This document shows, one piece after another, positions 1 to 6,876 of a stretch of DNA of 6,884 nt. The stretch lies in the NCBI GenBank assembly GCA_964644705.1, contig CAZXYF010000171.1, forward strand, positions 1-6,884. Reading direction: 5' to 3'. Every line of letters begins with the position of its first letter. Within the stretch, counting starts at the first letter, position 1. The notes below the pieces were generated by a model that worked only from the letters and a program-made list of their open reading frames with translations, was not told the DNA's origin and did no database searches. The position numbers were made by a program, and so were the translations under genes. The DNA is from CAZXYF01 sp964644705. GTDB taxonomy: Bacteria; Planctomycetota; Brocadiia; SM23-32.

Positions 1-6
1 CCTCTC

Positions 7-2148
7 ATGATATCACTGAAACATATCAGAATCGTGCTTGTGCTTCTCATCGCGCTCGGCCTGTGCCCGCGTATCGGGATCTGCGCGGAACCCGAGAACT
101 GGTGGGGCCAGCGATGGCGATATCGTGCCATCGTCCGGGTGGACAGATCCGAAGCCGCTTCAGCCCGGGTGCGCCTCCGCACGGGTGACCGCGCGCTCCC
201 CGCCGGAAAGGACCTGCGTGTAGTGTCACCGGATAACAGGGTGATCCCGTTTCATATAGTGCACTCCACCTCGGAAAAGCACCTCATTCAGTTTCCGACG
301 CGTGAGAACTCATCCGGAGACAACGGCACCGAATACGCGATTTATTTCGGTAACAGTGACGCGGCGAAGCATCCATCGTATTCTCCGAAGTCCGGTCTGA
401 CACTGCGCACGGCCCCCATCCCCGAGGATGTTGACGTCAGCAGCTGGGAGAGCGCCAGCGACGTGGTTGAAAGTGTTGAGAAGCCCTACGGCGTCGCATT
501 CCGCCGCAAAATATTCACCGGCTATAATCCGCTCGGTCCGCAGGAGCAATATCTCAGCATCTACAACGGGGTTCTGCAGTGTCCCAGAAGCGGCACCTAC
601 CGTTTTGCCGTACTCAGTCAGGATGCCTCGTTTTTACTCGTGGACGGCAAAAAGGTGGCGGAGTGGACCGGACGCGGACACAACATTCACCGGGGTCGTT
701 ACGGACAGCATGCGGGCGCCATCGAGCTCCAGGCGGGCAGACACAGCCTCCGCTATGTCGCTTTTGCCTTCGACGGACCCGGGAAATGTGCCGCTGCGTG
801 GGTTCTCCCCGGAACATCCAAAAAACCCACCAGACATAACGACCTCAGCGCCTATCCCTATCAGATACTTGGCAAAAAGGCATTTGGCAGTGTGGCCGCC
901 GGCACCGTTCTGAGATGCGAGGCCCGCCAATCCAACCTCTGCGCTGCGTTTGATGCCCGCAACAAGCGATATTTGGAGAGTCGGGATGCGCGAATGGTTG
1001 CGGTCCGATTTCGATCACACAGTTCGTCCCGGGAATCCATGATCCGGTCCTATCAGTGGGATTTCGGCGATGGTCAAACCAGCGACAAAATCAATCCCAC
1101 TCACGTGTATTTGAAACCGGGGACCTATAAAGTTTCGCTGCGTGTGAAAGGTACCGATCGAACGAGCACGTTCACATCGACGGTGAAGGTTGAGCCTGTA
1201 TGGCATGATCTCAACTTCCGGCGACGCAAGAAGCGTCGGTTCTGGAAACTGACGCGAAATTACGATCCCTCCGCTCTGCCCACCGATCACCTGCTCGCCT
1301 TCCGGCAGTTCCTCCATGACATTGATCGCAAGAAAAAACTTTTTGAGGTCTGCCGCGAACTCGATTCCCGCCGGGATGAGCTGACAGATCTGCAGATCTA
1401 TGGCGTGGCCTTCGACCTGGCGAATCATCATGTGCGTGAGGGAGATAAATGGCAGAAGGCCGAGAAATATTATCATCTGGCCCTCCGTAGCGCCCCCGAG
1501 GATGCCCGTGAAAAGCGATTCAATACTCAGTTCGAACTGGCGGACCTTTATTTCTACTACGCCGACAGGCCCGAAAAAGCTCGCACGCTCTATCATCGAA
1601 TACGAAAACAATTTTCCGATGCCGATCCCGTTCGGCGCCGGGTTGCACTCATTCGACTGGGAGACATCGCCCGGAACACCGGCAAGATGGACCGGGCCCT
1701 GGAGATCTACAGGCAGGCGCAAAAAAGCAAAAAATACGGTCCCGGACAATCGCTTGCCGTCGTAGAGGGGCGATACATCCATGACATCCGGTCGGCACTG
1801 CAGAAGGGGGATGGCCAACGCGCCGTCAGAGCGGTGCGATCGTGGTTATGGACGTGCCCCACCGCTCGGCTGGACGGCCTTGCTGTAGTTTTTCAGCTGC
1901 GGGCCAATATGCTGGCCGAAAAGTATCATGAGGTAAAAAAACAGGCACGCATTTATCTGTCCTACGCTGAAGATCCTAATTACATTCCGCGCGCCCACCT
2001 CTACGCCGGCGAGGCCTGCCACCAACTGGGCGAGACGGACGAGGCGCGCAAACACTGGGAAACCATCCTGCAAAAATGGAGGGATTCTCCCGCCGTCCGG
2101 AACGCCCGCCGGAATCTGCAGAAACTGGAAGTAGAAGAGAAGAAATGA
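7..2148 (+). CDS. Exported PA14-like/PKD/TPR multidomain protein
   Basis: 713 residues; no catalytic motif recognised. Residues 1-27 look like a signal peptide: a basic start (K5, R8), a hydrophobic run at 9-19 and a likely cut after I-C-A27. Residues ~30-118 resemble a DUF2341-type beta domain (LRVVSPDNRVIPFHI, then YAIYFGN). Residues ~165-272 are PA14-like: YLSIYNGVLQCPRSGTYRF, then LVDGKKVAEW and a terminal AAWVLPG. Residues ~312-398 are a PKD domain with WDFGDG at 351-356 and H366 followed by PGTYKVSLRV. A basic stretch (RRRKKRR, ~406-412) leads to an alpha-helical region, ~455-705, with about five or six TPR-like helix pairs (for example KAEKYYHLAL, KARTLYHRI, RALEIYRQA, EARKHWETIL). PA14 and PKD domains commonly bind glycans or act as spacers in exported proteins, and TPRs bind proteins, so a surface or periplasmic adaptor is inferred. 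Only six bases precede the ATG, so its ribosome site cannot be judged; the signal peptide supports this start. Confidence 0.9.
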   Translation: MISLKHIRIVLVLLIALGLCPRIGICAEPENWWGQRWRYRAIVRVDRSEAASARVRLRTGDRALPAGKDLRVVSPDNRVIPFHIVHSTSEKHLIQFPTRENSSGDNGTEYAIYFGNSDAAKHPSYSPKSGLTLRTAPIPEDVDVSSWESASDVVESVEKPYGVAFRRKIFTGYNPLGPQEQYLSIYNGVLQCPRSGTYRFAVLSQDASFLLVDGKKVAEWTGRGHNIHRGRYGQHAGAIELQAGRHSLRYVAFAFDGPGKCAAAWVLPGTSKKPTRHNDLSAYPYQILGKKAFGSVAAGTVLRCEARQSNLCAAFDARNKRYLESRDARMVAVRFRSHSSSRESMIRSYQWDFGDGQTSDKINPTHVYLKPGTYKVSLRVKGTDRTSTFTSTVKVEPVWHDLNFRRRKKRRFWKLTRNYDPSALPTDHLLAFRQFLHDIDRKKKLFEVCRELDSRRDELTDLQIYGVAFDLANHHVREGDKWQKAEKYYHLALRSAPEDAREKRFNTQFELADLYFYYADRPEKARTLYHRIRKQFSDADPVRRRVALIRLGDIARNTGKMDRALEIYRQAQKSKKYGPGQSLAVVEGRYIHDIRSALQKGDGQRAVRAVRSWLWTCPTARLDGLAVVFQLRANMLAEKYHEVKKQARIYLSYAEDPNYIPRAHLYAGEACHQLGETDEARKHWETILQKWRDSPAVRNARRNLQKLEVEEKK

Positions 2149-2205
2149 CAGATTGGAAAACGGCGGTTATGAGGTAACTGTTCAGCGAACTACGTTATTC
2201 CAGAT

Positions 2206-2237
2206 GGGCCTGCTGACGGGCCCGTGCCGGTTGGGCC
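2206..2237. repeat. GGGCC repeat cluster around a perfect palindrome
   Basis: GGGCC at 2206-2210 and again at 2233-2237 flank the perfect palindrome ACGGGCCCGT at 2216-2225. GGCCC at 2219-2223 can pair with either flanking GGGCC, with loops of 8 and 9 bases, so the two hairpins exclude each other. No T run follows either one. It may be a dimer binding site or a weak RNA structure in the 3' region of the upstream gene. Confidence 0.4.
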
Positions 2238-2298
2238 GTACTTCTCCACTATCCGAAAATGCGCAAACAACGCGATAGGGTCTCTTGGCAGAGCGCTG

Positions 2299-2324
2299 GA
2301 GCCATCAGGATAATCTGACGGCTC
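2299..2324 (+). terminator. Hairpin, possible weak terminator or 3' structure
   Basis: Arms GAGCCATCAG (2299-2308) and CTGACGGCTC (2315-2324) pair over ten positions with one A-C mismatch, around the loop GATAAT. As RNA from the - strand the mismatch becomes a G-U pair. No T run follows on either strand, so a classical intrinsic terminator is not shown. It lies about 150 bases after the stop of the upstream gene and could stabilise or end that transcript. Confidence 0.3.
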
Positions 2325-2455
2325 GTTCCCGCCCATACGATACACCGGGATAGGAGATGAAAAGCTTAGAAAACTTATACAAGACCGCTAAACGAACAGC
2401 CCTCCCCCCCTTCCACATGGAACTTTCAACGTTCAACCACATCGACCTCTTTCGG

Positions 2456-2483
2456 TTGAGAATGATCTGGCAGACGTTATTAT
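2456..2483 (+). promoter_or_regulatory. Sigma70-like promoter candidate for the large lipoprotein gene
   Basis: A -35 box TTGAGA (2456-2461) and a -10 box TATTAT (2478-2483) are 16 bp apart; each matches the consensus at five of six positions. An alternative -10, TTATAC at 2480-2485, gives an 18-bp spacer. The start of transcription would fall near 2490, leaving a leader of roughly 50 bases before the ATG at 2538. This is a pattern match to the general bacterial consensus; the host's own promoter preferences are unknown. Confidence 0.45.
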
Positions 2484-2488
2484 ACGTC
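2473..2488. promoter_or_regulatory. Inverted repeat over the -10 box, possible operator
   Basis: GACGT (2473-2477) and ACGTC (2484-2488) form a perfect 5-bp inverted repeat around TATTAT, which is the candidate -10 box. A regulator bound here would block RNA polymerase directly. The arms are short, so chance is a real alternative. Confidence 0.3.
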
Positions 2489-2537
2489 AACCTCGACTGA
2501 CTTCTCGCCCGCTTTTTCTCTATCGAGCGTGTAACTG

Positions 2538-5500
2538 ATGAAAAACGAACTGATCCCGCACATGTTGGTTGACTATTCCCGACTTGCCACTACGATACTT
2601 CTCGGTCTGTTTATCCTCACAAATACGTCCTGTACCATCCAGGACACCGCACTGGGAGATCACATGATGCAACACACTGTTTCCACAAAAGGCAGCGAAC
2701 GAGCCACTCAGGGCACCGGATGCAAACTGGTCACGCGGAACGGCAAAACCCACATCGTCTGGCAGGACAGCACCGGGCCGGAGGAATACGTGAATCGAAT
2801 TCGCACCTTTGATCACGAAACCGGAAAATTTGGGGAAATTCATACAATCAACGAGCCCGTGGATAACCACGCCCGCCCCAATATACTGATGGACCACGAG
2901 GGTTACCTCCATCTTGTGATCAGCGGCCACAACAGTCCGGTCACCTACCAGCGCTCGATCAACCCAAATGACAGTTCAGAATGGACCAACCCCACAAGCA
3001 TCGGGGAAGGCACCTACCCCGCACCGGCCATCGGCCCGGACGGAACCATCTACGTCCTGATGCGTTCCGCCAATCAATGGAATGGCGACGATCTGTATGT
3101 CAAACCGAAGGGAAAACCATGGCGAAAACAATGCAAACTCGTCTATCGTGATCCCGAGATGCCCGGTTACGCCGCATTCCACGGACAACCCGTCGTCGGA
3201 GCGGATGGCACGGTTCACGTTGTCATCCACTTTTATGAAGGCAAAGGAATATTTGATCGTCGAGGACTGCACCAGGCGATTTGTTACATGAAGAGCTCCG
3301 ACCACGGAAAAACCTGGAGCAAAGCCGACGGATCCCCGGTCGATGTGCCCGCCCGTCCTGCTGACCTGGACGTTATCGCCCGGGATCGTGCCACGGCGCG
3401 CCATGAAGATAAGCCGCCGCCACTGTTTAAGCAGGGCGGCCTGGTCCTGGACGAAGAACAACGTCCCCACATCCTGTATTGCGATCATCGCGTTGAACCG
3501 GGACAGATCATGCATGCCATGGCCCAGGAGGATGGCCGCTGGACCCGCGGCAAGATCGAAGCCCCGGCCAAACTGTTTGAGCAATTTCGCGCCACCACCA
3601 TCAGCAACCTTCAATCCACCCCCGATGGCAAGTTGATCGCCCTGGTCGAGTTCCAGCCTTACGATGATATGTGGGACAACGGACTTCCCACCCGCAAGAT
3701 GAACATGAAAACCAGCCGCGAAAAACGCCTCGGCTGGGTGATCAGCGGCGACGCGGGAATAACGTGGACCAGTCGCAAAGCACTGCGCGGCGGCGATTTC
3801 AACTCTCCCAACCTGGAAGAGCCCACCGGCGGGAACCAGCTCCCCGAGGACCGTCTTCCCCCGATGGTCTATTTCGACGGGGCCTCCCGCTACCCCGAAG
3901 AGGGGGAAGCCCTTCAGAATAACGTGTATCTGGCCGTCCCTGAGTCCACCAAAAAGGAAAAACAGGAAACGTTTCCCCTTCACAACCCCCGGGCCCGCGA
4001 AATGCTCGGGCTCACTCCGGGAATGCGCCGGACGCTTCGGCGGGCACACAACAAGGACACGCTTGAAATTGCACCCGTCCACCTGCCGCAGGAAGGTTCC
4101 GCCCCACTCAACCACTTTGGCTGGCCCATCGCCACCAGATCCGGCGATACGATCATTGTGATGCACCGACGTATCCCGGGACATCATCCCCATCGCGGAG
4201 CCGAAAACAATCCGGACTTCTCCTACGGAATTGTCCTGCGCAGTGAAGACGGTGGTCAAACCTGGTCCGAGGCCTATGATCTGCGCGACTGCATGAAACC
4301 GGAGGATCGCAACCGCGGCGGAATTGTGCCGCTGTCCCACCGGTCCAAATTCGATCCGGACAACGAATCCCAAAAAGGCTATAAGGTTCATCTCCATGCC
4401 ATCGGCACGACGCGCGATGGCGCGGTGGTGGCCATCAACAATCACGGTGTCTTTCGCTCGGAAGATAAGGGCAAAACCTGGAAGCACTTTTCGAAAGCGT
4501 TGCGGGAGGATACGTTCCCCCACGAAATCGTCAATCTGGGCCCGAGAATTATCGATCATCCGGAACACGGGCTGCTGGCGTTCGGCAACTGGGTAACCCA
4601 ACTCCCCAGTAAAAAACTGGTGGTTCTGCAATCACAGGACGGCGGCGCTACCTGGAAAGTCCATCAGTATCCCGTCGGCGTCTCCCAGTACGAACCGGCC
4701 GCCCTGCACCACGATGGGAAGATACGTTTTCTGACGCGCAACCAGGACACCAAAGAACAACACGAACAGATGGCCTGGACACCCTGGGAAACACCCGAGA
4801 TCCTGGATTGCAATCTCAACCTCGGATCCGTCGACACCGTGGATTTATCTTTCAACCCCGTCACCAAACGCTATGAAGTCGCCTACTCAGAACGCAACCG
4901 CATGCAGGTCTCACTGTGGAGTATGAACCCCGAAAAATGGGACTCGGGCGAATGGCGTCGCGAATGCCAGTTGATCGACACAAAGGGGACGTTCTATCGC
5001 AACGCCGACGGTTTCCATACCGGGGGCGCGGTTATTGACCCAAAACGCAACGTCCAGCACATCTTCCTCTATCGCGGCATGCCCGAAGGGCCGTCGGGCA
5101 TCTTCCGGATCACTCGTTCCCTGAACACACCCGAACTCCGTGAATCGATAATGGCGGAGGCGACGTACCGTAACAGGGACTCCTGGCGGGCGGCTGTGCC
5201 CGAGCGATACCGGGATCGTGAAAGTTTTGCCTGGCCGAATCCCGATCCCGACCTTCCCAACGTGCTGCTGATCGGAGACTCCATTTCGATGCTCTACACT
5301 CAGAAGGTACGGAAGCATCTGAGCAATCTCGCCAACGTTTACCGCGCGCCGGCCAACTGTCGATCCACCCGTCAGACGCTGGAGGAGATCGAAAGCTATT
5401 TGGGGGATAAAAAGTGGGACGTAATCCATTTCAACTGGGGCATCCACGACGTCACGCGGGTTGGCCCCGACGGACAGACCGACCCCGAAGGAACCCCACA

Positions 5501-6809
5501 GGTTCCCCTGAAGGCATACCGCAAGAACCTTCAGCGGCTCGTTCGCCGGCTCAAGGCCACTGGTGCCGAGCTTGTCTGGGGATCCACCACGCCCGTGGCC
5601 AGAGACGTAGGGATCCGCAAAAACGCGGATATTGAGGCCTGTAACGAGGCCGCCCGGAAGATCATGGAACGGCACTATATCCCGGTCAACGATCTCCATA
5701 AAGTTGTCCAGCAGGCCGGAAAAAAGCTCTGGCACGACGGTGTTCATTTCGGTGAAGAGGGATCCGACATACTTGCGCGGGAAGTGGCCCAAAAAATTGT
5801 CGCCCAGCTGGCCAATGCGCTGGCACTGGAACCTATCCTGAACACGGACGTCGAAAAGTTAAAACCATCCGACGCAGATGTCAGCAAAGTCTTCGGGGGC
5901 GATCAAAAAGGCACGGAGGGCCTCCAGCAAGTTTTCCGTGCGCTGCCCCTGTCAAACCGTCTTTTCCCCAGCCCGGTCCGCGTGTCCGTCGAGCCCGCCC
6001 CGGACAATGGGGATGGTTGGCGCATTACCGCTCAACCGGCCGAGATGCAACTTTCGGGGGGCGAGTCGCGACGCATCCTGCTTCGCGCGAGCGCCCAGCC
6101 ACACAGCACTCGATATCCCCTGCCCGATATCTTCCTGAAGGTGGAAACGGCCTCACGCACCGGAGATGACACACTTCAGCGCACCGTCCGCAAACAATTG
6201 GACGTCATCGGAACACAGCCAGAAATGAACGTTCAGAAGACGAAATCCGCCCCCGCCGTCAACGGCGCGCTTGAGAAATCAACCTGGCAGAAGCCGGATG
6301 TGCCCGTCTTCGGTCGAATGGATGGTAAGCGGGATGTTACCCCAAAAACATCCGCATGGATAAGATACGACCGGAAAGCCCTGTATCTGGCTTTTCGCTG
6401 CCAGGAACCGTCACCCCAGAAACTGAAACGCGCGGCCAGGAAGCGTGATGATCGGGTCTTTCTGGACGACTCCGTTGAGGTGATGCTCGATCCCGCAGCC
6501 AACGGCAAGACCTATTACCAGATTGTGGTAAACACCGCGGGAGTTATCTACGATGGCGAGAAATTCGATAAATCAGTTGACCTCGAGGGAGTGGAAATCG
6601 GAACGCAGGTTGGAAAAGACGCCTGGTCGGCCGAAATAGCCATCCCCTGGTCCGAAATCGGCCAGGACGGCCCTCCCGAACAAATCAAGTTTTTGCTGTG
6701 CCGGAACCGGCAGGTGAGCGGTGAGCACGAGGTTTTCCAGTTCCCGGTCAGTCCCGAGGGCAACCACAAGCCCAGCATGTTCGCAATCGGTTCGATCACG
6801 AATAAGTAA
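2538..6809 (+). CDS. Multimodular probable lipoprotein: two BNR propellers, SGNH hydrolase, CBM9-like domain
   Basis: 1423 residues, exported. A hydrophobic segment (~16-28) ends in TNTSC with Cys32, a plausible but non-ideal lipobox. Propeller 1, ~50-480, matches the BNR_4 type (NHARPNIL, ISGHNSPVTYQRS, TYPAPAIGPDGTIYVLMR), with H111 and H131 and Asp boxes at 253-260 and 403-410. Propeller 2, ~515-870, is sialidase-like with Asp boxes at 569-576, 641-648 and 699-706; E719 and R734 fit sialidase positions, but the usual F/Y-R-I-P is FGWP (527-530). The SGNH hydrolase domain, ~905-1090, has GDS with Ser915, GIHD at 968-971 and DGVH with Asp1067 and His1070. An Ig-like domain (~1115-1232) precedes a CBM9-like domain (~1238-1423; FLDDSVEVMLDP, WSAEIAIPWSEIG). 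Inferred role: binding, de-esterifying and possibly cleaving a decorated glycan at the cell surface. The ATG is the first after an in-frame TAA at 2532; no clear Shine-Dalgarno precedes it, and Met9 (2562) is an alternative start. Exact substrate and chemistry of the propellers are unknown. Confidence 0.92.
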   Translation: MKNELIPHMLVDYSRLATTILLGLFILTNTSCTIQDTALGDHMMQHTVSTKGSERATQGTGCKLVTRNGKTHIVWQDSTGPEEYVNRIRTFDHETGKFGEIHTINEPVDNHARPNILMDHEGYLHLVISGHNSPVTYQRSINPNDSSEWTNPTSIGEGTYPAPAIGPDGTIYVLMRSANQWNGDDLYVKPKGKPWRKQCKLVYRDPEMPGYAAFHGQPVVGADGTVHVVIHFYEGKGIFDRRGLHQAICYMKSSDHGKTWSKADGSPVDVPARPADLDVIARDRATARHEDKPPPLFKQGGLVLDEEQRPHILYCDHRVEPGQIMHAMAQEDGRWTRGKIEAPAKLFEQFRATTISNLQSTPDGKLIALVEFQPYDDMWDNGLPTRKMNMKTSREKRLGWVISGDAGITWTSRKALRGGDFNSPNLEEPTGGNQLPEDRLPPMVYFDGASRYPEEGEALQNNVYLAVPESTKKEKQETFPLHNPRAREMLGLTPGMRRTLRRAHNKDTLEIAPVHLPQEGSAPLNHFGWPIATRSGDTIIVMHRRIPGHHPHRGAENNPDFSYGIVLRSEDGGQTWSEAYDLRDCMKPEDRNRGGIVPLSHRSKFDPDNESQKGYKVHLHAIGTTRDGAVVAINNHGVFRSEDKGKTWKHFSKALREDTFPHEIVNLGPRIIDHPEHGLLAFGNWVTQLPSKKLVVLQSQDGGATWKVHQYPVGVSQYEPAALHHDGKIRFLTRNQDTKEQHEQMAWTPWETPEILDCNLNLGSVDTVDLSFNPVTKRYEVAYSERNRMQVSLWSMNPEKWDSGEWRRECQLIDTKGTFYRNADGFHTGGAVIDPKRNVQHIFLYRGMPEGPSGIFRITRSLNTPELRESIMAEATYRNRDSWRAAVPERYRDRESFAWPNPDPDLPNVLLIGDSISMLYTQKVRKHLSNLANVYRAPANCRSTRQTLEEIESYLGDKKWDVIHFNWGIHDVTRVGPDGQTDPEGTPQVPLKAYRKNLQRLVRRLKATGAELVWGSTTPVARDVGIRKNADIEACNEAARKIMERHYIPVNDLHKVVQQAGKKLWHDGVHFGEEGSDILAREVAQKIVAQLANALALEPILNTDVEKLKPSDADVSKVFGGDQKGTEGLQQVFRALPLSNRLFPSPVRVSVEPAPDNGDGWRITAQPAEMQLSGGESRRILLRASAQPHSTRYPLPDIFLKVETASRTGDDTLQRTVRKQLDVIGTQPEMNVQKTKSAPAVNGALEKSTWQKPDVPVFGRMDGKRDVTPKTSAWIRYDRKALYLAFRCQEPSPQKLKRAARKRDDRVFLDDSVEVMLDPAANGKTYYQIVVNTAGVIYDGEKFDKSVDLEGVEIGTQVGKDAWSAEIAIPWSEIGQDGPPEQIKFLLCRNRQVSGEHEVFQFPVSPEGNHKPSMFAIGSITNK

Positions 6810-6876
6810 CTGGTGGGTGAGTTATAAGATTGTTTCTGCGTGATTGGTACAACTGAACTGAGCGGCTCCCGGCGCT
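6810..6876. other. Short 3' gap after the lipoprotein gene
   Basis: These 67 bases follow the TAA stop. I see no hairpin followed by a T run and no good promoter. The best inverted repeat is only four bases per arm (AGCG/CGCT near 6861-6876), so no terminator is called. Confidence 0.6.

Larger units (their letters stand above)
2149..2537. other. Intergenic region between the two large genes
   Basis: 389 bases without a convincing gene. From left to right it holds a GGGCC/GGCCC/GGGCC cluster around a 10-bp palindrome (2206-2237), a 10-bp-arm hairpin (2299-2324), a run of seven C (2404-2410), repeated TCAACC/GGTTGA hexamers (2426-2492) and a sigma70-like promoter (2456-2483) with an inverted repeat over its -10 box. 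Both strands carry open frames of about 50-60 codons here, but none has a well-placed ribosome site or a recognisable protein. The length and content suggest the two genes are not one tight operon. Confidence 0.75.

Noticed and set aside
7..87. Possible lipobox in the first protein (LGLC at 17-20).
   Set aside because: Leu at the position before Cys does not fit a signal peptidase II site, and a standard cut after I-C-A27 fits better.
1015..1818. 267-codon open frame on the - strand over the PKD/TPR part of the first gene.
   Set aside because: Antisense to the WDFGDG motif and TPR helices; no independent evidence for translation.
2145..2177. ATG overlapping the stop codon of the first gene (ATGA), suggesting translational coupling.
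   Set aside because: The frame ends after ten codons, and nothing coding continues in any frame; chance overlap is enough.
2305..2490. 61-residue open frame on the - strand in the intergenic region.
   Set aside because: No ribosome site, low-complexity composition and no recognisable domain; it lies over the regulatory features of the + strand.
2357..2500. Open frame of 47 codons on the + strand starting MKSLENLYK, just after AGGAG.
   Set aside because: The AGGAG touches the ATG with no spacer, which is too close to serve as its ribosome site, the protein resembles nothing I know, and its 3' half overlaps the promoter candidate.
2976..4631. 551-codon open frame on the - strand inside the large gene.
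   Set aside because: It is antisense to clear propeller motifs and Asp boxes on the + strand, and its translation shows no domain; long antisense frames are common in GC-rich coding DNA.
4911..5792. 293-codon open frame on the - strand over the SGNH region.
   Set aside because: The + strand here encodes an intact Ser-Asp-His hydrolase domain; the - strand translation has no recognisable motif.
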